This document shows positions 11,266-22,220 of a stretch of 64,000 nucleotides of DNA, piece after piece; position 1 is the stretch's first letter; each line of letters begins with the position of its first letter. Made by a program: the position numbers and the translations under genes. Below the pieces are notes generated by a model. The model saw nothing but the letters and a program-made list of their open reading frames with translations, ran no database searches and had not been told where the DNA came from. Origin of the DNA: Malaya genurostris (lineage: Eukaryota; Arthropoda; Insecta; Diptera; Culicidae). The stretch is from NCBI RefSeq assembly GCF_030247185.1, contig NC_080572.1, positions 31,914,971 through 31,978,970 on the forward strand. The letters run 5' to 3'.

Positions 11266-12191
11266 ATGTACGATCCAGACGGTCCGCCTTCTTCCGTCAC
11301 CGTCACCGGAACGTCTGCTTCCGTGAATCACAAGACAAGTAGATTTATAATTTTTCCTACGACGAAAGTGACAGTATCGTGAGCGCAAATGATTTCCTAA
11401 TGACTTTAGTTACATCATATGGATAATGAAATTGACGAGTCGCCTTTTGTGAATGAATACCCTTCGGCGACTTCTTACAATATCTGGAATAAGTTTAACG
11501 AATATGTATCGAAAATGATTATAATATTGAATCAATTCATTTGTCCAGTTGTATATCTTGATGTTGTTCGTATCTAAAATTTCTCTTTTGATAAACTATA
11601 AAAATCATATATAATGACTTTCAGTTTAAGGATATTTTTCAAAAACTTTGCAATATAAACATTTTTTGTGAGGGATCAAAATGGAATCAATTATTATGAA
11701 AGAATCTAACTCTCAATTTTATTATTCGCAAACAATCAAAGTGCCTAAATTGGAATAAGTTCCTAATTTATCATTTGAATAAGAATAAGTGTATTCACCA
11801 TCATCTTTTTTTGTATTTATTTCGGGAACCTTAGAGCTGTTTCATTTTAATGTAATTATGCTCGGTTGTGTTTTGCATACAACCCTGTAATTATTTTTCT
11901 TATTTCTTCGTCATTTTTCCCATAGGGTTCATGTTTGGAAAATTTCCCGGCCGGTCAAGAACGGGGACTTTATTTTCTGAATGCTTACTCTTACTTTTTC
12001 AGTCGTAGACCACGCGGGTCTCTGCTGTGTACAGGAGGCGTCTCCATTCAACTTGATTCATGTCTGTTCGCCACCAGCCTCGGTAGCTGCGAAGGGTCCG
12101 CAGGTCGTTTTCAATTTGATCGATCCATCTTGCCCACAGAGCGCCTTCTTATTCCTGTCGGATTATTATCGATGATCATTTTAACCGGGTT

Positions 12192-12360
12192 TTTCTTTTA
12201 TTCAATAATATAATATAAATTTTTCAGGCACACTGCTTAAGCTCCAAGATGCCGGAATTTTCTAATTTTAGTTAACGACTAACATAAAATTGTAATATTG
12301 TATTGCTGTTGAAATTGTCGATTCTCGAGAATACAGCTGGCAATCTGCAGTGGTCGATGA
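12192..12360 (-). mobile_element. Small A-tailed insertion inside RTE copy 2
   Basis: A ~169-bp segment splits the RTE reading frame and is flanked by ATTTTAACCGGGTT (12178-12191) and ATTTCAACCGGGTT (12361-12374), a 14-bp duplication with one mismatch. Read on the minus strand it ends in TTGAATAAAAGAAAA, so it looks like a retroposed 3' end with an AATAAA signal. Its source is not recognised. Confidence 0.6.
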
Positions 12361-12773
12361 ATTTCAACCGGGTTGTTCTCCGACATTCTAACAACATGCC
12401 CGGCCAACCGTAAACGCCCGACCTTGGCTGTTTGGACGAGGGTTGATCCTCCCAGCAACTGGTACAGTTCATGGTTCATTCGCCTTCTCCACGTACCGTC
12501 TTCCATCCGCACTCCGCCAAAGATTCGCAACATCATTCGTTCAAAAACACTCAGTGCGCGTTGATCCTCCACAAGCATTGTCCAGGACTCGTACCCGTAG
12601 AGGATAACCGGTCTAATCAGCGTTTTGTAGATAGTTAACTTCGTACGACGGCGAATTTTACTCGATCGAAGCGTCCTGCACAGTCTAAAGTAAGCACGAT
12701 TTCCTGACAATATGCATCTCTGAATTTCTCTGCTGGTGTCATTATAGGCAGTCACCAGTGAGCCCAAGTACAC
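12279..12773 (-). pseudogene. RTE ORF2 C-terminal region, copy 2
   Basis: Contains VYLGSLVTAYNDTSREIQRC-like wording, RRRTKLTIYKTLIRPVILYG, a DGTWRRRMNHELYQLLG block and GRLRLAGHVVRM. The frame then runs into the nested insert and stops. The true C-terminus continues beyond the insert at 12177-11999. Confidence 0.7.
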
Positions 12774-13096
12774 GAACTCGTCACTATAATGTCAATATCA
12801 TCAACAAAACCAAGTTGCTGGACGGACTTTCTGAAAATCGTGCCACTCGTGTCTAACCTCGCTCTTCTTATCATACCCTCCAAAGCAATGTTGAATAGCA
12901 GACACGAAAGGCCATCACGTTCGCCCATAAATCCTGCCTGATATTGTCCCACCATCGGCACCCGTTTGCAATCGGTGAAAGTCGACGGTATAAGATTTTC
13001 TGAATGCGTTAATATACTTTTAGAATAGTGGCATGATGAGCTACGGTTTAGTTTAGGGTCTAATAAAATGACCAGGGACTCCAGCTCTGGAAACAC

Positions 13097-14749
13097 TGGA
13101 AATCGAAGTCAACAATTGTAAAATAATTTCATATCAACATCTCATATTAACGATAGTGAGAGAACCATCATCACACCACAAGGTGGATTGAAGCTTCATC
13201 GTCAAATTAACTGATAATTGGAAATACACATCCAAATATCAAACGGATCGCAATTTATTAGTCATAACTTATTTCATGGTGAATGTTGAAATAATCTATA
13301 ACTCACTCAAATATTGCAGAGCGTGAATAAGTTTCGTTATAGTGGTCCGCCCACACAGTGTTAGGATTTTTAATCTTTTTTATGTCTATTTCACTAACTA
13401 CATTCCGGCGTCATGCATCTTGCATAGCCGCTCTAGTACTACTCAAATATTGACGAGAACCCATTTCACCGTTCAGCATTCGTTTAATATTCAACTAGTT
13501 TTCCATCAAGTTTTTCCTGCCACTAGGTATGCAATGAATACATACATCATTGGAAAGTACTTCTTATAGCACCCTCATCCCGACTTTCCAGGAGATTATT
13601 CCGGTGCATAGAACCAGAGCGTATCCTACGTTCCAACATACACGGGTTTGCAACAGGCTGGCTGTGAAGCTAACCTTCAATCCCCAATTTCCTCCGCACA
13701 GCGGGCATGCTGGGGCCTTCAGGCTTCCAGTGTTAGGCGCATGTCGTACGAGTTCGATAGTTACGAGAGAACTCGAAAAGGTTGTTTTCACTTTGAAATG
13801 ATCGGATTGCCCCACCAAAACAGGTGTGTACTTGATATAGTTTAGGGTGATTAAACTCTCTGATATGATATAACAATGTTTGATAAACGCTGTAATATCA
13901 ATATTAAATTAGCAGTAATAAAGTTGATTGTCTTGTCCGCCATTTAGTTACCTCATGGCGGTAGCACTCACACGATTAGAACATATAATAGCCCTTGCCG
14001 ATCTTCACATCATATGCATTGCAAGTTTTTAATGAGGTCAATTGATCAAAAGTTTAATTCTTGAATTCCGCTAGCTAGTTAGTAAGATTTTATTTATGTC
14101 TAAATTTATACATTGATCACCCTAATGATTGCTTAGGTTATATGCATGGTGCAACATTTTCAGGAGTGTGGATGCAATGCATTCAAGCAGGTCGATATGA
14201 TGACCTGTACCTATGCTGAGTAAGCGCTTGAAATGTATATAATTGAATGCAGGATGGGTGATTGTAAACCTTTCAGTACTGAAATGATTTGCAACAGTGC
14301 AGTAGATGCACTTAGATGAATTTCAATAATGAGAGGAATTCATGTGGTTGAAACAACTTGAAAATTGTTTGTTCGTAAAATATTGAAAGGATAATCCTAA
14401 TAGCACAAACTAAGAAGACTAATCGAACAGGAAGTCATCAGCATAAGTCAATTGATGCTTAGTTTGTTTTTCGAAAGTTCTAGATATCCATTTCCGATCC
14501 AATTTGGAAATTTGGTTCTATTTTCGAAGTAGTCTAGTATGTGGAAACAGATGTTGTTTATTTCCAGTTACACCAAATCTACTGCATCATAAACGTAACT
14601 TCGCAATCTGCTTCAAATAAGTGGCTTACCACATTCGTAGATAAAAACTAAATTCACAACAGAGGAGTGTAAGCAGAGTAAAGTCTTGGAATTACTCCCC
14701 TTTTGCAAAATTTGACGATTATATTTCAACGATGACTCAAATTTAATGT
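13097..14749. other. Unassigned intergenic DNA with one GC-richer block
   Basis: Mostly AT-rich. The block at about 13560-13830 is GC-richer with overlapping open frames on both strands (up to 84 codons) but no motif I can name. It may be an untranslated or terminal part of a transposable element. Confidence 0.3.
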
Positions 14750-14779
14750 ATGAAATTTATCCGACGGGTAACTTTCTAC

Positions 14780-15190
14780 CCGAGCGGTGGTATGTCTTAT
14801 GTACTAGAAACTGGCTACATAGTGCTAAGCTTGATGCGCCAGAGCGTAATCGGATGGTAGCTAATTAGCGACAGAGTATGTGTATTAAAGATTAAAGGCC
14901 GCTTCTTCAATTACAACATTATCAACGTATACTGCCAATACGAGATGAGACTCGATGAAAAGAAAGAAGCATTCTACACACAGTTATTTTCTTCCGTGAA
15001 ATGGTAGTCCGACGTACCTTCTTCCCAGACGAAGTTATACACAAGGCTATCTGGAGATTAACTGATCATCACTCAGACAACCAAATCAATCACGTTATCA
15101 TTGATGCGTAATTGTAAGTAATCAATGTCCAGGCCTACCGCAGCGCAAATATTAATGCGCTCAAAATTATCGACGGTAAACAATAATCCT
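14780..15190 (+). pseudogene. RTE endonuclease fragment, copy 4
   Basis: Plus-strand frames give CVLKIKGRFFNYNIINVYCQ, EKKEAFYTQL, then MVVRRTFFPDEVIHKAIWRL, DNQINHVIIDA and VINVQAYRSANIN. These match the endonuclease of the RTE copy at 6500-6860 (e.g. MVVRSPFFPRKDIHKTTW). Several stops and frameshifts are present, and no RT follows. Confidence 0.65.
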
Positions 15191-15404
15191 TGCACACAGG
15201 CCACCCAGTATTTCGTTTCAGGAAGGGCCCTGATCGAACATAAAACATCTAACTTTTTTATGTATCTAGTTCTTGGTGCGCATTTAGTACCTCTTGTTTC
15301 TTAGAAGCGTAAGTGCAAACTTAAAAGTAATTAATGAACTAAAAATAAATTCCGAATTCGAATAGAAAATAATTAACAACTTAAATAAATTTTCATATAG
15401 TAGT

Positions 15405-15870
15405 AGAGATGCGACATCTCGAGTGAATCGAAAGCAAAGAACCACTGAAGAAATATTATAGCGATTCTCGTAACGGAGTGATTCAGCCGAGGTAGTCTTC
15501 GAAGATTGATTTTCGTACCCTTTCGATTTGATCGATGTGAATGTTGTGATACAAGGCCCAGTGCAATATAAACATTCTAGAGAAAATACACATAATTAAA
15601 GTCTTGAGTGTTGCGTGTGATCAGTACAAAAACTGCACAAGCTTTCGCATTAACAAAAACAATCTGGATGCCGTTTCAGTTACATATGTATAAAACTCTC
15701 TCCATTTGAAGATCATCACAATCCACAAGGATTTGTCATGATGCGATATATGTTTAAAATTCACTGCAAAAATCATTCATGAATAGCATGACAATGAGTG
15801 GTCCTTGGTGGCTCCCTTGTTTGGACTCGTGAGGAACAGAAGGTCTTCTGAACTCCTTAATCCAATTTGT
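15405..15870 (-). pseudogene. Jockey/CR1-like reverse transcriptase relic
   Basis: Minus-strand frames read SKQGSHQGPLIVMLFMNDF, resembling the conserved PQGSHLGPLLF-(X)-FINDL box, then DCDDLQMERVLYI, IALGLVSQHSHRSNR, HNIHIDQIERVRKSIFEDY and LRYENRYNISSV...RDVASLLL. These correspond to the RT palm and the thumb/C-terminal region of Jockey or CR1 superfamily LINEs. Multiple frame changes make it long dead. The assignment is by motif similarity only. Confidence 0.5.
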
Positions 15871-15890
15871 AAATTGATAGCCATACAAAC

Positions 15891-16193
15891 TTACTTCGGT
15901 CCTTTTAAAAAAACCTTTAAAATGAAACTCACATCGACTTCATGATATTTTGGAACAAATAAGCGCAAGGAGATCGTAATAGCTTGAGGATGCCAAATTG
16001 GGTGATAAGGAAGCAATTGGAACCCTAAATCGTTGATGGTAGCGTTGCTCTTATGTTGCCACGGTAGCGATATTCGGTATTCAATCGCTCCAATAATGCA
16101 CACTAATACCGTTTTCGATTTTGAACCTCTACGCGGGCGACTCTGACTCCGAGTAAAACGAACACGTGGTACGCACCCTAAACAACAACTCAT
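15891..16193 (-). other. 100-codon open frame of uncertain origin
   Basis: Open minus-strand frame starting MSCCLGCVPRV and ending KVFLKGPK. One segment (INDLGFQLLPYHPIWHP) faintly recalls the ELGFELLPHPPYSPDLAP signature near the last catalytic Asp of mariner transposases, and another frame nearby reads LSPNLASSSYYDLL. The resemblance is too weak to assert. It could equally be upstream sequence of the adjacent RT relic, or chance. Confidence 0.2.
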
Positions 16194-16424
16194 GAAAAAA
16201 AAGAAAAAATAAACAAACTTGCATGGATGCGTGGCGCAATCCGAGAAAATTTTCAGAGCAAAACTACGCGATTGGAGTCCGATCTAGAGTGACCCCAGGT
16301 TGCTATAACAAACACAAAGGTTGTTTGGGCAACTCTGGGTCAGCTCTCGGGCTGCTCTGATCAAATAACAAAAACGGTATAATACTATGGTTTAACTTTC
16401 GTTTTTCAAGGTAGTTCATGGAAA

Positions 16425-16530
16425 GCATGCCATGACAAGCCAAGAAAACTGGCGTCGAGCGACTGCGAAGTCTGTTGATGCAGAAGGTCAAGTTACACAA
16501 AAGGAATTTAATACCAAGGCTTTGCTTGGT
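16425..16530 (+). mobile_element. SINE body fragment, third copy
   Basis: Contains GACTGCGAAGTCTGTTGATGCAGAAGGTCAAGTTACAC and AATACCAAGGCTTTGCTTGG-like wording, diverged from the copies at 3581 and 9008. The tRNA-like head is not recognisable. Confidence 0.5.
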
Positions 16531-16800
16531 TTGAGCAGCATGTAGTTAAATCTCACCAAATGCAGTGCATCGTTTTCTATCGCAAGCCATTAGATTTTGC
16601 AATTTATGTCGATGATTGGCCTGGGTCGGTTCATATGTTCTTGGAATACTTAAAATGGTTCTATCATTCCTCATATTCCGTGACGCTTCGGAGCAGAAAA
16701 CCCTTTGTTTCATGCCGAGAAAGCAAAATTTTGCTCAGTTGAAGGGGGCCAATTTAAATTCTTCTGAATCTTTGACATGACATGTGGAATTTATTTTTAA

Positions 16801-16949
<149 letters not shown>

Positions 16950-18260
16950 GCAGAAATCGCATCACATGAGAACGGATTCTTTTTTGTTTGATCCGTTTTT
17001 ACCCCCACCGGGTTCGTCATCAAAAGAATTGGGAAAACTTGCCGGAAAAGTAGGAAAAATCCATGAAGTTGTTTTGTTTGGAAAATGGAATTTTCCGTTG
17101 AAAAAGTTGCCTATGCTTGCTAGATCATCAATAGATGTTTGGCGTATAACGAATTGCATAAGTGTTTGGCCGTCGAAGGAAGGAATGCTAGATCGTTGAA
17201 AGAATCTTTTGGCGCGCAACGAGTTGTTTTGTGTGGAGATTTTGATGTGATGTGATTTGTCATTTCGAACCACGTGCTTAATAGGGTATCGAAATTTTTG
17301 CTTGCCAAATGATTCAATGACGGAATGCATATGACTGTTCTAGAAAACCGCTGTCGGCATGAGAAAAAGTTCAGATATCATTTTTCAGTTGATGGTTTGA
17401 ATGCAATGGAGACAGATGCATAATAGTGGACATCGTGGGCGTGAGTTTACCAAATCAGAAAATTTTTGAATGAATCAATAGAAAGGTTGTACTTTAGAAG
17501 TACTAAGGTCGAACTAAAAGATTTTCTTTGCATTTTGCTTTCTAATGATTTAGATTACACTAAGCGCACATAATAAGTGGCAATTAGATACCAATATTCA
17601 AAATGATTACCATAATGGATTGAGACTGCCATTTTAAATTTTATTCTCTGTGATGATTGTTCAAATTGGTAAGTTCAATTTCAAATTAAAATTTAAGCGT
17701 CTTCTCTCCAAGCAACCAAAAATATCCATTTTATTAGAGCTCTAAAGTACGTGTGGCACTTTTTGGCAACTTGGAGGAACATAACAAGTTCTGTGAAAAC
17801 TTTCTCACTGCTTAAAAGCTGCACAAGGAACTGCTTCAAAGTTTTTCTGTTGCATCGGAAATGAGTAATTCCTTAAAAACGGACTGCTCAGAATGCTTTG
17901 TATGCTGCTTAAGCCAAATCTTTTTTACTAGCTTTTGATTACTTGGGCTAAATACTAATTGTAAATATATCCTATTCTATCGAATGAACCTTTTATGTCG
18001 AATCCAGTAGAGAGGGATCTCTGTTCAGTGCATTGATTCGAAGGATGAGATGATAATCAGTACATTTGTTAAATTTCTGCTTAACAGAAGTACAATTTCA
18101 CATTAATTTTTGTGATATTTCGTTTTGAGCTAAAGCGAATGTGTGTCGAATTCCGTTGATTGCAGGTTAAGTAATCAGAAAAATAAAGGAGAGAAACGTT
18201 AACCATTTAGTCGTTTGACAATTCTGCTGTCCGAAAACATAAATTTAAACAAATATTTTT
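16950..18260. other. Unassigned AT-rich DNA
   Basis: Overlapping open frames at 16962-17330 on both strands (up to 122 codons) have no recognisable domain. Much of one frame derives from the TA tract edge. Beyond 17400 I see only AT-rich sequence with stops in all frames. Confidence 0.3.
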
Positions 18261-18261
18261 T

Positions 18262-18291
18262 GGGCGAGCCGAAGTTCGACGGGTCAACTAG
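18262..18291 (+). other. Possible Helitron-like 3' terminus
   Basis: GGGCGAGCCGAAGTTCGACG followed by GGTCAACTAGT resembles terminal wording I associate with insect Helitron/Helentron-type non-autonomous elements that end in CTAG. No paired 5' end was identified upstream, so the call rests on resemblance alone. Confidence 0.25.
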
Positions 18292-18505
18292 TACATATTA
18301 TAAAACTTAAAAAAATATTTTAGTCTTGTTTGGGAGACGAAAAGGCAAAAAAAAAACAAACAAAAGATATGATACGAGAATATGAGTCTAGTGCTCCTTT
18401 GGATTGCCATTTGTATTTGAGTTTGGGTATTATCTTCATTAAACAATCTTTGCGATTCGAGATCTTCAATATTGTTGGTTTGATATGTGCGTTTTGCCTT
18501 TCACA

Positions 18506-18604
18506 ATGAAATCCGCACTTTACGACTACTATGCGGATTATGTTGATCCGCGAGGTGGAAAAAGCAGTCCAACATCAGCTGTTAATGCGAAACGTAAAAA
18601 ATAG
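18506..18604 (+). other. Unidentified 32-codon ORF
   Basis: ATG at 18506 opens MKSALYDYYADYVDPRGGKS... and closes with TAG at 18602-18604. The region is less AT-rich than its surroundings. It could be a tiny gene or an exon, but no splice sites or neighbours support it, and an RT relic begins directly after it. Confidence 0.2.
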
Positions 18605-18835
18605 GTAATAATTTTCAAATTGATTCCCAAAGGCGGTCGCGAAGAGTTTCAGGCCTGTCAGTCTTAGCTTATTTTTTCTTAAAACAATGGAACGTATAGT
18701 CGATAACTATATCAGGGATGTTAGTTTTGGCGTACATCCACTGAATGAAATGCAACATGCATATGAGCGTGGAAAGTCCACTACAATCCTGTTTCATGAT
18801 GCTGTGTACAACATTGAAAAGGTGCTATAGTCAGA
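18605..18835 (+). pseudogene. Non-LTR reverse transcriptase fragment
   Basis: Frames give KLIPKGGREEFQA, then SFRPVSLSLFFLKTMERIVD, followed by QHAYERGKSTTILFHDAVY. This is the conserved RT stretch FIPKPGK...FRPISLTSFLLKTLER...QHAYQPGKST found in several LINE clades including R1-like ones. It lacks everything before and after, and has at least one frameshift and a stop. Confidence 0.6.
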
Positions 18836-19273
18836 GGGGTTCATCGTTCCTCCTGGAGTGAATGAATCCTCTCTGTTTCCACCTTGGAAGGTTTTAGCAG
18901 ATTGCATCCTTTATGGGGGTGAGCTAATTAGTTCTGATCCGAGATTCCAAGGCAAATAAATATAAATTAATTTCATCAAATTTTATTCTATTGATTGATC
19001 AGGAAAGCTGCTGCGTGACCCTTTCACGACCATAAGTCCAGGTCGAAATATGTCAGTACTACACAATATTTTAGCTGTTGTGGCTGTAAAGTAAGAGAAT
19101 ATCACCAGAAAAATATAGCAGTTTTTTGTTTTATTCGTTCAGAAAAACATTTGTCGTCTTGGAAATAAGTTTTTTCACATTCGGATACAAAAAAACATTG
19201 ATTTAATAATAATTGAAGAAACGATAACGATTTTTAAAGATGGGAAAAATATTTCCCTTTGAGCGTTAAGGGG

Positions 19274-19769
19274 TTAAAAGTTTCTATAGGGGGTGGGCGG
19301 TTTCGTTGTTGTGACTTCTGAAGACTCCTCCGACGCACTTGATTCCACATAACCCAATGGCATATGAAGTTGATGATAATGGTACGGTCCATCGAAATCC
19401 GGATGATTATCGTCAAGTTGAAAATTGTATGCGTCAACTACAACTGAATCCGACGAGCGTGGATTGTTGTCTTTCACGTGTTTGTCGATGACTATCGATT
19501 CGACTAATGCAGGACCGGTTGTTGTTTCTATTTCTTGAGGAATGCTACTGGTCAATATGATACATGACTGAATCACGGCTTTCCTTTCCAAGAGTGGTAG
19601 TGGATGATTTTTAGGCAAATTTAAAACATTACCAATGTTTGCATTTACTGCAAAGAAAAAAAAACACACACAGAGAGTGGTCAAAAGAAAAAAACTCACA
19701 TTGAATTCGTATACACCAACCAGTGGAGAATATCAAACAAATAGATATGAGTGAGCGGGTTAGCCTCAT
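19274..19769 (-). CDS. Two-exon secreted protein of unknown function, 147 residues
   Basis: Exon 1 codes from ATG at 19769 to 19700. A 52-nt intron (19699-19648) has donor GTGAGT and a pyrimidine tract ending CTTTGCAG. Exon 2 runs from 19647 to the stop at 19276-19274, and the frame is kept across the junction (70 + 374 nt = 148 codons including stop). The N-terminus MRLTRSLISICLIFSTGWC has a basic n-region and a hydrophobic core, a classical signal peptide. The mature chain is about 125 residues with an acidic and His/Tyr-rich stretch (GPYHYHQLHMPLGY), then a Ser/Glu/Thr-rich tail ending TTTKPPTPYRNF that could be O-glycosylated. No domain is recognised. An ATG inside the intron opens a longer unspliced frame, which I reject because the spliced start gives the signal peptide and strong splice sites. 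A minus-strand ATTAAA lies about 70 nt past the stop. A secreted role such as cuticle, salivary or reproductive protein is only a guess. Confidence 0.7.
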
Positions 19770-19825
19770 TTGGACGACAATATCAGCGTTATTTGAATCC
19801 AAACAATTCGATCGACTTGAAAGAT

Positions 19826-19865
19826 GAAACTGAATGCAGCAGTTTTGAAGTTGAACTATTTATAG
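19826..19865 (-). promoter_or_regulatory. TATA box and initiator of the secreted-protein gene
   Basis: On the minus strand CTATAAATAG occupies 19865-19856. An arthropod-type initiator TCAGTTTC lies at 19833-19826, placing the start A at 19831, about 33 nt from the first T of TATA. The 5'UTR would be about 62 nt. The spacing is normal for insect TATA-Inr promoters. Confidence 0.65.
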
Positions 19866-20120
19866 TCAATCCGGATCGAAGACTTCATATTTGAGCTTTA
19901 TCCACAATCTTTGATGCAATTTAAATATCTTCATTTTCAATTAGGAATGTTTGGTCTCAACCTTCAATTCAATTTGAATTGTGTTGGAGAGTTCGGTTCC
20001 TTCCAATGTTAAAGCAGCAATTTAGCAGCACACAATTTTATCGATGAAAATAATTATGTACATTACGATGCACATGAAAATTTCATAACAGAAGTTTTTC
20101 AATTTACTATTATATCTCTA

Positions 20121-20336
20121 GTTGCCGACTGGAACGACGCGGAGAAAATTCGGTTGGAACTGGCCGAAGCAAAATTTAAAAACTTATCCAATTTAGTATT
20201 GATAGCACTGCGGTTGTGGCGGCAGCGACGAAAATGGTTTCTTAGTTTAATGTTGAGAGCTTTGTTTAACTACTGTCGGGTTGAAGCTTTTGATATTTCG
20301 AAGCCCGTGTTTGGTGAATGTAATAAATTAAATTGA
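20121..20336 (+). other. Possible terminal exon or small ORF
   Basis: An acceptor-like TATATCTCTAG ends at about 20121, followed by an open frame of about 70 codons reading ADWNDAEKIRLELAEAKF and ending with TGA at 20334-20336. An AATAAA lies near 20390. The amphipathic, Lys/Arg/Leu-rich sequence is protein-like, but I do not recognise it. The open frame actually extends back to 20013, so an exon boundary is not proved. It lies about 290 bp upstream of the divergent secreted-protein gene. Confidence 0.25.
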
Positions 20337-20443
20337 ATGTTTTGGAATTTTCTGCACAGTTTATTTACAATGATTGTTTGGCGATCTGTAAAATAAATTT
20401 AGATTCTGGATTATGTACGATCAGGGCCGCCGAGAGAATACGT

Positions 20444-21128
20444 GGTACTTATCATGAGCAATAACTCATCATTTTGCTCATAGAATCAACAGTAATAGGC
20501 ATTATCTCATTAGAAGACATGTTTCATTGTTTTCATAATTTCTTCATCATGGTACAGGCAATGGATTTGTATTCGTGTAGTGGTGTTATGTTATCTTTTT
20601 TCATGTGAATAATGTTTTCATAAATATTCTTCAAAAAACTTTTATTTGCATTAGGAATAAGAACAAAACAGTTTATTCCAGCACAACGTTTCCAATTCAA
20701 AAACAGTTTTGAGCCAAGCTTATAGGAGTTCTTCATATTCTTTTGCACTTTCGTTCTACATAACGGTAAGAATTTTAAACACACCTGTTGTTCTGAAACC
20801 GGAAGTCGCATTCGAATAAATGTCAATAGCAGTCTATGCGACTCTAAAACCATTCATTTGAGTCTAAATTTGTGAAATACTCAGTCGTCTCTGAAAAAAT
20901 TAGGATAAGTTTTTGAAATTTTTACCACTATTTTCGGGGCTTCCGGAACCGTCTCTTCGTATGAGATTATGCCTATTACTGATGATTCTATGAGCAAAAT
21001 GGTACTTATCATGAGCAATAACTCTTAATTTTGCTCATAGAATCAACAGTAATAGGCTCTATCTCATAAGAAGACATGTTTCATGAATTTCATAATTTCT
21101 TGATCATGGTAATGGCAACGGATTTTTA
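20444..21128. repeat. Fold-back element with direct and inverted copies
   Basis: A ~125-bp block starting GGTACTTATCATGAGCAATA occurs at 20444 and 21001 in direct orientation. A 41-bp inverse of its second part (TATGAGATTATGCCTATTAC...) lies at 20959-21000. It forms a hairpin with 21028-21068, and can also pair with 20471-20511. The outer pair looks like ~40-bp TIRs of a ~530-bp MITE with an adjacent partial copy. The interior carries diverged family A wording (GAAACCGGAAGTCGCATTCG). Confidence 0.6.
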
Positions 21129-22220
21129 ACTGTGTATATTGTTTAGTTTTGTTATGTACAGTGAAACCCCTGTTTTAATAATGTAATAATATGTTACAGT
21201 GGTTATTCCGGTTTGTTGTGTTATTCCGAAAACGAATGTCGAATGCCGAGCTATGTTCGGGTAATTGCTTTTGTCACACACAAATCCACACACACAAATC
21301 CACACACACACACATGACTAGTTGCTACTGACTTAAAAAATAGAAGCAAAACGATCATACTGAAAGATTGAACTATAATGACAACTAATCATCGCCAACG
21401 TGAGGAAATTCTCGATTTGCAATATGTATATATCAATCAATTAATTAAACATACTAACCACAATTGACATAAATCAGGACATCGACATGCCTTTACTAAC
21501 AAAGTGTGATGCATCATTTTGTAGCCGCCGCGAAATTACACCGTGGCTAATTGTATTAATTAATACGCAAACATCCATTGGATAGTTCTAGTTTAAAGCG
21601 AACATACAAACACAAACTAGTTGGTATTGAATTATTTGGAACTCCACACATGGTTGGCATCGTGCGAATTCTGGGTTCTGGGTTTCCAATGAGTTTTTAC
21701 CCAAACCTTCATTTACAAACTAAAGCGGAGGTTCGTAAATCAAATTAGCTCGTGAAAAAGTTAACGTGATTTGAAATTCTCTTGGTAAAAAAGATTAGTG
21801 GAAATTATAATATTAAACTTAACATTATGAATATTTTTGGAACGGGTTTGACAAGTAGATACCGGAAAACGCCAATTCAAGCCATTTCGAAACTCAACTC
21901 ATCGGTATTCTATGAAATCACTTATTAAATTTTCAAAACACATTAAACAAGTAGATCCATGAAAAAGATTTATGAAATTGAAAAAATTTCTGATTTTTCA
22001 ATATTGTCCAGTTTCAACTTCTGGTATTGTTATAATGAATTTGGCATGAAACCTTCGCGAAAGGATGTTTGAGTTAATTTTCATATATATATATGTAATT
22101 TAAAAGAAATAGAAAACAAGTCATTGCACTCTGTTTTGGAGTATGCACATGTCTTCCGTTTACCAAACCATTTGTTCTGCACAGATAGAAAGACCAATTG
22201 GGATCAAGTGCTTCAAAAGA
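21129..22220. other. Unassigned AT-rich DNA
   Basis: It contains a short (CA)n tract at about 21278-21313 and one ATATAT run near 22085. No coding or RNA feature is supported. Confidence 0.4.

Larger units (their letters stand above)
11985..13050 (-). mobile_element. RTE-clade LINE, copy 2, deleted and interrupted
   Basis: Minus-strand RTE fragment. The C-terminal stop is TGA at 12001-11999, preceded by a WWRTDMNQVEWRRLL-like tail. After an insert at 12192-12360 comes the AKVGRLRLAGHVVRMSENNPVE region. The RT box region reads LSCLLFNIALEGMIRRARL, then QQLGFVDDIDII. An internal deletion fuses YQAGFMGER directly to DGLSCLLF. The catalytic box is FVDD rather than the usual FADD. The 3' tail contains AGTAAGAGTAAG. 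Confidence 0.75.

Noticed and set aside
15891..16193. Mariner transposase
   Set aside because: The likeness to the PPYSPDLAP region is weak and needs a frame change; no other mariner block is visible, so it is left as an unidentified frame.
19274..19699. Unspliced 141-residue frame starting MSFFLLTTLCVCFFFF
   Set aside because: Its first residues are encoded by the intron polypyrimidine tract; the spliced model gives a better signal peptide and promoter match.
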